From assembly GCA_964057225.1 (NCBI GenBank), contig OZ059896.1, positions 17,976,501 through 18,040,500 on the forward strand: DNA of 64,000 nucleotides. The letters run 5' to 3'. The translations under genes and the position numbers were made by a program. This document shows positions 37,366 to 49,212 of this stretch, in pieces. Numbering within the stretch: position 1 is the first letter of the stretch; the number at the start of each line of letters is the position of its first letter. Source of the DNA: Auanema rhodensis (taxonomy: Eukaryota > Nematoda > Chromadorea > Rhabditida > Rhabditidae). Below the pieces are notes generated by a model, which made no database searches, was not told where the DNA came from, and saw only the letters and a list, made by a program, of their open reading frames with translations.

Positions 37366-39239
37366 GTATTCGCATTTAAGTATTTCCTATAAGGGGTTCA
37401 AATAGCTACAGTTTTAACGCGGTATATCAATTGTGATTTAATCCTAGCGGTTTTTGTCAGTGTCTAGCCATTCTGCCTTTGTTGCAGTAAAGTTTAATTC
37501 TAGTCTTAATTCTAGTAGAGTTTCAACATAGTTGTTGCAATAGTTTTATGATTATGAGCGTATTTATAAATTTCGCAGGTGTCTGATCTATAGTGAAAGT
37601 AAATTATTTTATTTTATTTTTGTCTTTATTAAGACAACCTATGGTGTCCTTCTATTTGCAACGTTTGATTCCCTTTTTATTAAATTATTTTAATTGATTT
37701 TCTTGCATCGTGCATCGTTCACACATTTCATTTCTTTCGCCTTATATTTTATATGGACAGAATGTAAAAAGAACTTGATCAACAATGATCTTTTCACCAA
37801 AATCGTAGTTAGTTGAAATGAAAAACAGAATATGAATATAGAATTTAATAGCAGAACCGTGATGCTGCAAATATGGTATGATCTGAAAAAATCAAACGTA
37901 TTTCAAACCAGTTAACTTTAAAACCTGTTAGCGAGAAAGCGACCACATTGTCAATTTTATGACGGAAACAATGAATCAAAAATTTTCAAAAAGTCAACGT
38001 ATGTAGTAGCTACACCACGTCATCTTTCGTTTCATCAGTATATATACATTGCTTGAACTTTATCAATGATTGTATGTGAACTTCAGACTGTTCTATTATT
38101 TATAACAAGAAAACATCGAAAGCAACTATTTATTCAACGAATCCGAGGTAGAAAGTTCATAGTTTACATTGGTTAGAACGTATAGAAACTTATAATTATT
38201 TCGAAAAACTGCATATTAAATAAGATTCAAAGAAAAAACCGATGCATCTACATGAATAAAGAAGAGTCGTAACGTAATCGAGTGATGGGGATAACAAACA
38301 AAAAATCTAAATACTAAGAGCATTTTCATAAAGAGTACAGGCTAAAAGTTGCTTCGTTTTTTTTTCTTATAGCAGGATACATTATTACGAGTAATCTATT
38401 ATAACGAAGGAGAAGCATGCAAGAAACTGTTAACTGAATATAATAACTCACACAGCGGTATGAAATGAACATTTTGAAATCGTTGTACATGTAATATATG
38501 TAATATGTCGACTTAAAGTGAGAACAAACAAGGCTTAGCCGATAAGAGAAAATAGTAACCCATGAGAGCAACACACATGAGGGGCATTTAAGGTAATAGC
38601 TGTATTATGGTCAGATCAAAAAGAAAACGCGTATTAACGGATAAGGAAAGACTGATGTACTACATCATCACAAAAAATCCCTGTAAAACAGACTATGATT
38701 TGATTCACCAAAAATAGCAGTGAGTAGAGTAAATACTGGGATAACGATAACTAGGCATTTAAATACACGAGGATACCTGCAGAATGAATCACAATTATTG
38801 CAGCCTATACAATATCGAAAATGGACACAACCTAAGGCACGGTTAGTTTTAGAGTGACAAGGCCGAGAAAACCTTAAAATTAGAAAGTAAATCTCATTAA
38901 AAGTCACGGGTAAATATAGAATTGAGCTTTTGAAGGTACAGGAATCCGCACAATTATGACTAAAAATAGAGAAATCTTTGGCAACTGGTTAACGTATTAG
39001 AGATACTAAAGCACAACGGTAAGTGGTAATGAGCAAGAGGTAAGTGATTTCGGGAATGTGCCCGAGTGAAATGGCAAAGGCCAGACTAGAAGGCCAAAAC
39101 TAATGTAGAACTAACTCCATCTACGGGACCCGGAGCCTTTGGCACATGTAATCGAAGAGTCCAGAGATTCGATTTCCATGACATGGAAAACTTAAACGTT
39201 CACAATCAAAATAAAAAAAATATATAAAACAGATCCATG
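37366..39239. other. Convergent 3' region, nothing recognised
   Basis: 1.87 kb between the stops of the mannosidase (+) and the 39240-42624 gene (-). No ORF is splice-linked or domain-like and no RNA gene was seen. Part of it may be 3' UTR. Confidence 0.55.
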
Positions 39240-42200
39240 TTAGAGATGAAGACCCCCGAGAGAGCTAAGAAGATCAGTACCAAAAGGATCATAATACTTG
39301 ACTGTTTCAATAGGAGGATTGTCTCCAATTGGTGCAGGGCCACTACCGGGAGATAAGCGATCACCAGAAGAAGGACTAGTACTTTCGAGACTAGGAGGAC
39401 TAGCGGAGCCCCCGCTGATACGGGATATGGCATTACCGGAACGACAAGTGCAACAACAGATACATGCACCAGAATCATTTCTCATTGGCTCAGTTTGTAC
39501 AGCAACATTGGACGTAAGCTATAAACTTTAAATATGAAGGAAAAAAGATGTTAATCTAAAGTACCTTGATTCCGAGACCTGAGCCAATAACACCCTTAGA
39601 ACTGTAAGAATCCCTGTTTGTGAATTGAGGAAACATCTGAGGAGAAAATTGTTTGTTCAGCGACCCTACACCTGACATTGTCTAAACGGAGTTACATTTT
39701 TAAAAAATTGAAAGTTCAGTTAATCCTTACGTCAACGGGCATCATGTAGTCGTTAGAAAAAACAGGATTCACTTCCAAAGAGTGACCCCCGAAAGGCTGT
39801 TGAGCTGAAAGAGATCTCACAATAGGACGCGGAGCCGCATTATTATTATGATTCATGGGAGAATACTGAGATGGAATTGTATTCTGGGATACACTTTCAT
39901 TTTTGAAAGCCTGTAAATCAATTTTGGAACGTTTAACATAGCACCAAAGTAAAACGTACCAGTTTACAGAAACTAGCAAGATCAACATGAGGCAAATTAC
40001 GGCGAACTGAAACGTAAGTGCGATTTGGAAACATGGCGAAAATCCATGGATGAGAAACGATCAAATTTAAAAATTCTTGACGACCCTCTCCAATAGTATC
40101 TCGAATCTTAGATGACATTTCAGCACTAATGAAATAATCGTAGAGGCTCTGGATAGCAGTAACTCCTCCACGTCTAAGAAGGTAGGAGGCTAAGTTAAGG
40201 ACACACAAGTAAATTGCAGGATGCTGAAAACTTAAGTTAATAAATAATTGTCATTACTAAATAACCTGGAGTTGTACAGTATCATCTGATTTCAAAATGA
40301 AGAGATGTGAACGGCGTTCGATGAATTGACGTCTTTTAAGCGAGGAGGTTCCCACATACTTCAGCATATCGTGCTCACTAGCTTGTGCCATTTGAGAATG
40401 CAAACTAAAAATAGCAAAATTTTAATTGATATCAGTATGGCTTCAAACAAACCTGCTTAACTGAATTTTGTTAGTACCATGTCTTTGGAAAATAGTTAAC
40501 AAAGCAGGTATTGCTTGTTGCTCGTTATGCAAGTCATACGAATCTCTTGCATTTGTCGGAGTTGGGCTTATTGCTTCTAAATTAACTTCCTTTGAATCAA
40601 TAAAAACCACATCAGCATCCTAAATAAACACATTGAGTATTTCCGCCACATGATACAAAATCTCACATTTCCATACAATGGTTGAACCAATGTTGCAGTG
40701 TATTCGTTTGTTTCGTTCAGAGATGCTTGGAATGCCAATGTAAAACCGACGCGAAGAACAGATGTCAAATCATTCAGCATCTAAAATCAGTTGTAAATCA
40801 TAAAACAAACACCATAGAACAATATATGTAAAATACAAGCCCAGTAATCTACCTGATCGCAGAAATCCTTGAGTTGAAATGAGATAACCATCTCATCTTT
40901 GCATGTTATAAGGCCTGCTTTAGCGGAGAGCCATGTGAGTTGACCATAGCCACTGATCGATTCAGCCTTTGGTTGTACTACATCGAGTAATCTAGTTGAA
41001 CAAAACCCATTGGTTCCTAATCCTAAGGAGTTAACACCTACAACAAAATAAAATATTTGAAGAGATGATATTATTCACCATTGTTAGAACTGTATGATGT
41101 TCCCCAAATACTGTTTTGACCAGTTTTGTCAAAGAGAGAGCTCATTCCATATGCCATTTTCGTTGGTAATAACTTAAGATAGAAAAACGATGTTCTTTTT
41201 TTCCATAGGATAAGTTTCCCAGAGCCTGAACATGAAAAAAATGAAAAGACTACTAGTACTACACTGATAACGTTTCAAAGAAGATAGTGACACACTGATA
41301 AGCAACCAAAACAAAAAATTTCAACATAACACAAAAAAAATCAAATAGACCGTATTTAATGCATGTATTTACATTACATATGAGCAAAAATGAATGATGA
41401 TGAAGTAACTAAAAGTTGCCACGCATGATATGAAACATTGGAATCATTTTCGCAGCATGAAATTTCGTTGAAAGATTTTCAGGGCGATGAACATAATTTC
41501 AAATGTAACGAGAAGAATGACATTTTCGTTGGTAATAACTCAAGATAGAAAAACGATGATCTTGTTTTCCATAGGATAAGTTTTTCAGAGCTTGAGCATG
41601 TTCAGAATAAGAAGACTACTACAACATCGATAATGTTTCCAGAAGAAAGTGACACAATGATAAGCTACAAAACTATAACTAGAAAAAACCAAACAGACTG
41701 TATTTAATGCATGTATTAACATTACATATGAGCAAAAACGAATGATGATGAAGTAACTGAAGGTTGCCACGCCTCTTGCAAAAACATGAAACATTGGAAT
41801 CATTCTCGCAGCATGAATTTGCGTTGAAAGATTTGCAGTGCGATGAACATAATTTCAAATATGAAGCAAAGTGAGAGAACAGAAAAGAGAAAAATAGTTC
41901 AGTAGCCATTATGAAAGAGATCCGTTTATATTATATTTTAAAAATTATGAAAGCCATAATAAAGAATAATGATGAAAAGAGAATAGGTATTTTCAAAAAG
42001 CATCTAATGTGGGGCGATCAAAAATGATAATTGCAAAAAAAAAGTTTTAACTTAAAAATGCTTTTAATTGTTGAATGAAGGCTATTTAACAGAAAATCAG
42101 AAAATGAAGAGCACAAGACCGTTGGCTTTGGGTGTACAATGCAATGCGACGCGCGAGAAATGACTCGAATGAGTGAGAGTTAGCATATATTGTCGTAGAG

Positions 42201-42624
42201 ACGCAGATACATGCGGCGGCACAGAGATAGAGGGGATGGGGTAGCAGTCAGTCGCCGAGTGTTTCGTACATCAATAACCTGACAGGCATCATAGGATGAA
42301 GAAGAAGAATAAGAAGAAGAGAAAAGGAAAAAGAGGACGAAGAAGAAGAAGAAGAAGAAGAAGAAGAGGAGGGGGGAGGAGGAGGAGGAGGAAAAAAAAG
42401 AAGAAAAAGAAAACGAGATGGTTGAATGAAAGCTATGCTAACTCTCCAGCCTAACATAAGATTTGTTGCTGCCTGTGCTGCTGCAATGCTCGTAGATAAT
42501 CGATGATAAGTGGCGAATCTTTGAGCTGATGAACAGAAGGCCTCGGCGTGGTCTGATTACTTGTGCAGTGTCTAATTCTCAAGCTCTCATCTGGGTCGAT
42601 ACTAACTTTACTCTCTGATCTCAT
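39240..42624 (-). CDS. Putative RNA-binding protein with LOTUS-like segments
   Basis: Nine well-supported exons: 41079-41157 (extending to 41225), 40853-41037, 40667-40780, 40453-40619, 40266-40404, 39960-40223, 39731-39910, 39565-39681, 39240-39518. From ATG 41157 this gives 507 residues. A further 5' exon, 42456-42624 (MRSESKVSIDPDESLR...), joins in phase 1 to an acceptor before 41225, giving about 586 residues. The segment GLITCKDEMVISFQLKDFCD..LRVGFTLAF looks like a cold-shock/OB fold. Two later segments follow a winged-helix plan like LOTUS/Egalitarian N-termini: IPALLTIFQRH..RSHLFILKSDDTVQL and ASYLLRRGGVTAIQSLYDYF..HPWIFAM..YVSVRRNL. The tail is Ser/Gly/Pro-rich with a CICCCTC cluster. 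These domain calls are pattern-based inference and I do not recognise the gene. Confidence 0.6.
41155..41875. repeat. Two-copy 366-bp tandem duplication
   Basis: 41155-41520 and 41521 to about 41875 align along their length with roughly 85% identity by eye, starting CATTTTCGTTGGTAATAAC in both. Copy 1 begins inside the coding exon of the 39240-42624 gene and runs into its first intron. Copy 2 lies wholly in that intron. There are no terminal inverted repeats. Confidence 0.9.
42297..42415. repeat. GAA/GGA purine tract
   Basis: About 120 nt of almost uninterrupted purines on the plus strand (GAA and GGA triplets) in the first intron of the minus-strand gene, just downstream of its candidate first exon. 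The minus-strand reading is polypyrimidine. Confidence 0.95.
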
Positions 42625-43342
42625 TTCTTTATCTTCACCTCTTTCTCGTAACCCTCAGACATCTATCAAAGCGACTATCAAGACCGGTCGTAGAGATAAC
42701 AGTAAAACGCAGTCTTTATCATCTAAACCTACTTGGGGATAGAGGTCTAAGAACTCCGAAGCTATTTGCTTGGTTGGGTAGGTAGCATCATACATTAACG
42801 AGAGGCAACCTGCATGCGTTACTAAGGCTTCGACAGTAATAATGGAACACGGTGGAACTTATACTATAAATGGATTTATGAGGAAACTGGATTTTATATT
42901 GATCAATTCCGAGGAGACTCATGAAGAATACGATTACTCTTTCAACTGATGCTCACGCAACAATTATGTTTTATAATACGCATGACTTAGCTTTGTCATT
43001 CAAACCAAACTTAAGAGAAATTGGAATACATGCGATCTGTGATTCAATGAAAAAATGTGAAATAGTACTGGCTTATCATATTTTTAATGTCACAGAACTA
43101 AAAAGGGCAACCACTGTTTAAACGAAACGCAACTAACATCTTTATCAGAGTTACTACGAATTTGAGATTATTATTAGTGTTTTGTATACGAAATATAAAA
43201 ATTGTAATTGCCATATCGAAGATAGTAATTAGATGTAATGATTTTATTTTTTGCATTTCTGTGTCCATGCATCCATGTCATATTTAAGATCATTGTGAAC
43301 ATATCAGTATAATACAAAGAAACCCGCTGTTAAATTAATGAA
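42625..43342. other. Intergenic, presumed promoter and 3' UTR
   Basis: 718 nt between the candidate first exon at 42624 and the THOC7 stop. No domain-like ORF. Moderately GC-rich next to 42624, as expected for a promoter-proximal 5' UTR. Confidence 0.5.
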
Positions 43343-44167
43343 CTATAACTCCATTGGCTCAGCTTCCGTACTTCCGTCTTTTTTAGAATCTTTGTCTTCT
43401 TCAGAATTTTCCGAACAATCTAACCCTTCATCACCTTGAAAAGTGTAATTTACAAAAGAATAAAATATAATACATACTATTTAGGAATTGTTGGAAGTTT
43501 GCAAGAAGGGTATTGAAGGCTTGTAGATGTGCACGTCGATCATTTAACTGAATACCAAAAAAGTTAATTTAATAAGGCAACTCTAACCTTGGATTCCAAC
43601 AACCGTTGACGCTCATGCTGTTGAGCAAGTTCTTCTTGTATGTCTTCAAGCTTTCTGTAAAAAAACTAGTATATCACTGCACCAGGGGGAATTCATACCT
43701 CGCAGTTTCATCCCTAGATGGCAATTCTTCAATTTGTTTCACTACTTGCGCATATTCTTGGCGATTTCTTCGCACCAAACGAGCCGCATTGAGCTCTCTT
43801 TTAGCCTCTGCCATTTTTTCTTTGCTTGCTAATATCTAAACTGTCTAGATACCCAAAATTCTCAGCATTAAATTCACCTCCTTTTCTATTTTATCAATCA
43901 TATCGTCATACTCTCTTGTTTGCTCTGCACAACAATCAGAAACAAGGTTTTGCTTCCTAAGAGAGAATTCAACAACCTCTATCTAAAACCTTCAGGTTGC
44001 TTCATGCTTAACACGCCAACTACCTGACGCAATGCTTTTGATGCTTCTTCTGGACAAGGATTAGCAACTAGTGAACGAATATGCCCAAGGAGAACATGAT
44101 ACCGTTTTTCTTCGGCTGTACCTTCCCCATCTGCTATTAACTTTCGTGAAAGAACTTCCTCTTTCAT
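43343..44167 (-). CDS. thoc-7: THO complex subunit 7
   Basis: Part of the THO/TREX complex, coupling transcription to mRNA export in the nucleus. Six exons: 44024-44167, 43878-43982, 43699-43835, 43588-43654, 43478-43547, 43343-43434; 204 residues, the same length as human THOC7. Aligning features: start MKEEVLSRKLIADGEG (human VIRKRLLIDGDG), the helix with RRNRQEYAQVVKQIEELPSR (human RIRKNRQEYDALAKVIQHHP), the coiled coil LEDIQEELAQQHERQRLLE and an acidic end. The intron at 43983-44023 is 41 nt; skipping it would hit a stop. The start lies 114 nt below RPL29 on the same strand with CAG three bases before the ATG, as for a downstream operon gene. Confidence 0.88.
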
Positions 44168-44170
44168 TAT

Positions 44171-44173
44171 CTG
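44171..44173 (-). promoter_or_regulatory. Candidate trans-splice acceptor of thoc-7
   Basis: Minus-strand GACATACAG|ATAATG places a 3' splice signal immediately upstream of the start codon, inside the 114-nt gap below rpl-29. Confidence 0.45.
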
Positions 44174-44281
44174 TATGTCTTTTTATTGAATTGTGAAAAT
44201 TTGATTCCAAGGTACCGGAAATTTAACCCAGAAAATAAAAAAACAGTTGATGAAACAAATATTCATAACAAATTGAAACAA

Positions 44282-44511
44282 TTAAGCCGAAGACTCGGTC
44301 TTAGCGGTATGTCTCTTGTTGTGCTTCTTAGCGAAACGAAGGTTCTTCAAGAACTTGGGATCAACACCCTTCATGGACATGAATCTCTGCTTCTTTGGCT
44401 TGTGGATACCATTACGGTGAGCCTTTCTGTCTGTAAAGGAAACTAAATTAAAACCACATAAATAATAAACTCACTTTGGTTGTGATTGGTATGGTTCTTG
44501 GACTTGGCCAT
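44282..44511 (-). CDS. rpl-29: 60S ribosomal protein L29
   Basis: Two exons, 44475-44511 and 44282-44430, 61 residues. Starts [20 protein letters not shown] and continues [20 protein letters not shown], the eL29 signature, then a basic tail ending TAKTESSA. Short Lys-rich large-subunit protein. The upstream position in a tight pair with thoc-7 suggests that its strong promoter drives both. Confidence 0.96.
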
Positions 44512-45126
44512 GGCGCTAAGAAAATTACCCTGAAAGATTTCAAATAAACTGAATAAATGAGCACTTAGCAGAACACGCTTCACGAGAAAAATAACTTCTC
44601 ACATTATACTACAAGAACATGCAAATTAGTATATAAAAAGGATGAATATGAAAATTCAGAATAATAATTGAAAATTTATAAAAATTCGGAATAAAGTTTC
44701 ACATAGCATTTTAAGAAAAAAACCTTGATGACAGTTGAGCATGGACTTTCAGAAATGAATATATAGAAAAACATACAGATTACTTTACAAAAAACTCTCT
44801 TAAAAATCCTAATTCCCAAATTATAACCGACCTCTTTGAAATAAAACTCAGTGCTGGCTAGTATTACGGTAAAGAATTTGTCGCGGTGGGGTTTTTTTTT
44901 CAGACCTTTAAATCCCGTCAAGTTGTCTAAGCTGATTTCATATTCTCTAATTCATCTGATTTGCATATGTATTATTATTTGGCAAAGTCTTAAAAGGTTA
45001 TATATACAGCATACTCATAAAAGATTTAATGTTCTACTTAATTTCAAATTCGGAAACGTTATTTCGGCTTTTGTTTTAATTAGTGCCAACATGGAAAGTT
45101 TTTATGTATATATTGTTTAAGGTAGC
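44512..45126. promoter_or_regulatory. Divergent promoter interval rpl-29/uso-1
   Basis: 615 nt between divergent starts. Short antisense ORFs show no homology-like features. A TTTAAG acceptor-like site sits 6 nt before the uso-1 ATG. No discrete factor sites are claimed. Confidence 0.5.
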
Positions 45127-48100
45127 ATGTCTTACTTCCGTAGTTTTTTCGGAGGGGGGCCAAGTAATTATTCTGAAGAAGATAATGGTGCTGAAATAGT
45201 TGAAAAAATAGTTGCAAGATTAGAAACATGCGATGATATAGAAGATCGTCGTGATGCACTTAGAACTCTTCGAAGTATGGTTAAGGTATCAAAGTTGAAT
45301 GTATGTTTATTTGATGTATATATTAATAGAAGCTTCGTGTAGCTGTTGGTTTTATGGGCATGAACGCTTTCATTAATATTTTGGAGAAAGAGAGAAGCAT
45401 GACTGATTTGCTAGCTCTTAGTTTAGATTTGTTGAACTGTATTCTCACTAGTGAAGATGAATACAATGAGGAGGATGAAGTTGGTTTAAGATTTGCTGAG
45501 GTTTGGATTGTTAAACTATGTGCTTCTCACTTTTTTCATAATTTTAAGCTTCTTCTAAAGAAATCATGCTTTATTCCATCTCTTCTTGCATGCATTGAAA
45601 TTTTTGAGTTTTCTGTTCGAAGGTAATATTACTTTTTCATGTAACTGTTAAATTTTTGATATAGAGCTGCTATTCAACTTATGACATCGTTGCTTCGTCA
45701 TCGTGGCTCAGAAGTTCAGGCTAGTGTTATGGGCCAGCCTTCAGGCGTTCCTTGTTTGGTTGATTCTGTTCATGACAAACGAGAAGTTGTAAGAAATGAA
45801 GCCATTCTTATGCTCTCAGAATTAAGCAGAAATAATCAACAAGTAAGCTAATACGATCTCAATGCAATAAAATATAATTTATTTCTTCTTAGATTCAACA
45901 ACTTCTTGCATACGATAATGCTTTTGTTTTGTTAATGGGCATCATTGAGTCTGAAGCATTAGACAGTGAGGATTTCTCTTTTGAAAAAAACCTCCTATTC
46001 TGATTTCAGGCATTGTTGTGGAAGATTGTTTATTTGTAATTTTGAATCTTTTGCGTAAAAATTCTATGAATCAGGAGCTGTTCAGAGAAAACAAGTATAT
46101 TTTCTTTTCTTGCACTCTAAAAATCTTTTTTTTTTCAGTTTAATTTACCAATTAAATCTTGTTCTTTATAAGTTTTTATATGGTACAGAGGATGAGCCAG
46201 AAGAACTCGAATGGCCAAAACAAAGAACTAATAATGTAATTTTCCTTCTTCAGGTTGTTAGGTACATTGAAGATTTATATTTTATTCAGAATGTTCTTAT
46301 TTATTTTTTAGAAGCTTGGTAAGTCCCGATAACTCAGGACTCAGCACACATAATGCGCAAAAGGCTGTTCATCAAACGCGTTAGTTAGTCTATTAAAATT
46401 TCTGTTGATTTTTGTTTGCAGAACTTCTGGATAATTTGTGCAGAGTTCTTTTATCTGAAACGGGTGTATCCGTAGAAATCTTAACTGAGACAGTAATTGT
46501 CGTTGCCGAATGTATCCGCGGAAGTTATACTAATCAAGAATATTTCGCCAGTTGTTCCATGGTAACTGGAGAGAATTCGTCCAGGTAATTTCTCAGTATA
46601 TTGCAGCATAATTTGTTTCTATTTAGATCTTCTCTTCTTGTATTGTTGACATCTATGACAGCTGAAAAACAACCATTCAAGTTACGGTGTGCTGTTTTCT
46701 ACTGCTTCTTATCATATCTCTTCGATAATGAATTTGGAAAAATTAAGGTACTTAATGTATTTCTGCAAATTATAATATCAACAAATTGCAGATTACTGAA
46801 ACTTTATTGTCTTCAGTTCCATCCGAAAACTCAGAAACAACAGGAGGCATGATAATTCAAGCTTTAACTGCTACAGAATATGTTCAATCGTGGTTCGGAA
46901 GCGTTTCTTTAATGCATTGCTTGATTGATGTACCTCACTTGAGGTTGAATACTATTTCTAAACATTTAAATTTACATATTTTCTTTAGGGAGCAATTATT
47001 GAGAGTTCAAGTGTCTACTTTACCTGAACAAGCTCCAATCTCTCTGATGAATCATATTGAAAACCAATTAGTAAGTTTTATATTATGAATGTTCTAAAAA
47101 GTGTTGCCTTATCAGATTTCATTTGGAAATCGTAGAGTTCAAACTAGAGTTGGATTGTTAATGCTTCTCTCCGTGTGGTTGCAAGACTGCCCAACAGCTG
47201 TTGAAGTATTTACATCAAACCAAGAGATTGTTCATTATTTAACATCACAAATAGGTATGATGTTTTAAACACTATTATAACTTGTTATACTTTAGTTGAT
47301 GAATGTGGTGAGGGAACAGAGTGTGAACAACAAATTCTAAAAGGGCTTATGGCTTTCATTCTGTTGACTTGCATTAGCCAAACAAAAGATGATTTGAGGT
47401 ATCTTATTCATCATTTTTTTGCTTTTTAAAATCTCGTATTTTCAAGACACTCGCTTGAACAATTAATTGAGAGAAGAGTAGGTCGCGAAAGAATGATTAC
47501 CTACTTAGAAGGTGTCTCTCGCACGGAGCACTTCGTACGCGCTGCTCAAAAGCCGTTGCCACTTGCTAAAATTCCCTCAGAATTGTTTTTGGATTTCCAA
47601 TTCATTAAACTGTTCAAAACAAGAGAAGGTAGTTCTGTTCGGACAAAACTAATTTAACTATTTTTTGTGTCAGGTGGTCTAATCAAAATTGTGTCAGCCA
47701 AGGGAGATTTCAACGGAACCACAAGCAGTGATGGAATTATTCAGTCGTTCAAAGTATGATTATCACTTTTCTGTATCATTATTTTTTTGATTCAAGGAAC
47801 TAATCAAACGTCAAGATGAGGAAATTTCGCTTTTGAAACAAGACCTTAAGAAGAGTCAAAAAGAAAACGAGAGAATACGAAACGAGGAAGTGAATAAAAC
47901 CAAAGTTGCACCCGAAGTTGATGCCTTACGGCAGCAGTTACAGCATCTCTCTACCAACTCTGTGCATGTAGAATCTCATCAAGTCCAGATTCAAGAGCTT
48001 CAACGGTTACTCAACTTATCAGAGAAATTTATTTTGAATTATTATTTATAGCTTAATAGAGCAATGGCGAGCAGAATCTGAAAAATATAAAAATTGGGCT

Positions 48101-48690
48101 CAGCAATGGCAGCAATACCAAGTTACCCAAGTATGATTGTTTACTAGACCTTAGTTTTTATACGTTATTATGATTTAATAATATCACATGGTTATAGATG
48201 ACTAATCCTCATGACACTGCTGTTGCTCAATTGCAACAACAATGTACAGAATTAGAACAACAACTCAGCTATGGTTATACTGCATTTGAGCAACAAAGTC
48301 AAACCGTATGCTTTACCTTAGCAAAAAAAATTGTGCATTTTATCTTTATAGATATCGGAGCAATCCTCGTTAGCGGAACAGTGGAGGAGTAGAGCTGAAG
48401 TTGCTGAAGCTCAGTTGTCCGCTCTTCAACAGCAGCAACAACACCAATCTCAGCTACAACAAGTTGAGCCAGCAATTCAATCTTCCACTAATATTGCTGA
48501 GGCATGTTCTATAAAATATTCTTTCATTTTTATGGCTTTACTTCAGGTATCCGTCGAATTAGAGAAATTGAAGTCTGAACAGGAAGATCTTCTTATGCTC
48601 CTTGCTGAGCAGCATAACAAGATCATAGGATATCGTAAACGACTTAGAGCTCTCCAGCAAGTTGTATCAGATGACGACGAAGACGAGTAA
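45127..48690 (+). CDS. uso-1: General vesicular transport factor p115 (USO1)
   Basis: Golgi tether that brings COPI and COPII vesicles to acceptor membranes through Rab1, GM130 and SNAREs. Twenty phase-consistent exons, first 45127-45285, last 48352-48690; about 895 residues, or 880 if the 45-nt GC-AG candidate intron 48502-48546 is removed. Start [11 protein letters not shown], then the armadillo head ([74 protein letters not shown]). A coiled coil begins near residue 652 ([19 protein letters not shown]) and the end is acidic (DDDEDE), the standard p115 layout. Confidence 0.94.
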
Positions 48691-49212
48691 TTTATTTATT
48701 TGGGATAGTTTCTATTTATTACAGTTTTAATGTAAATTGCTTCTGTATTCTATCTTTAAACTGTCTGTGATACTTATTGGGAAATATCTTTCTACCATAT
48801 TCTTGGGTTTTCCTTTTCTCTTATATGTGATAACTTGGGTCGGCTCTCGAAATAGATATTAGGTTCTGAATGCTATTGTTAATAGTCATAATTTGGTTGC
48901 GAGGTTATTATAATATCCCATTTAAATTAATTTTTTTCTTGTTACATCCACGGAGTTGTGGAATGGGATTGTCTAATAACCTGATGTAGTATATTTGTTT
49001 TCACTGCGAACTGACTGACATTCTTATCGATATAAATATCTTTTTACCTTTCTATTTGATGCTGTTAAATAATATAAAAATCATAAAGTAGAGCATGTAG
49101 TATGATTTATTGAAATCAATAGATCAAATAAAGTATTGGGGCAATTTCTGTTAAGTATACCATCGCGGAGCTCTCTTTCTTTCCTTTTTTACATTTTTTG
49201 TACATATGAGCT
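48691..49212. other. Intergenic uso-1 to chitin synthase
   Basis: 522 nt, same-strand neighbours, AT-rich. Holds the uso-1 3' UTR and presumably the chitin synthase promoter; nothing else seen. Confidence 0.5.

Noticed and set aside
37366-39239. tRNA or other RNA gene in the largest intergenic gap
   Set aside because: No convincing cloverleaf or B-box found by eye; a tRNAscan/Infernal run would settle it.
41155-41875. Duplication as a transposon
   Set aside because: No terminal inverted repeats, target-site duplication or coding capacity; a simple tandem duplication explains it.
42921-43121. 66-codon plus-strand ORF
   Set aside because: No homology-like motif, no splice partner, in the intergenic region.
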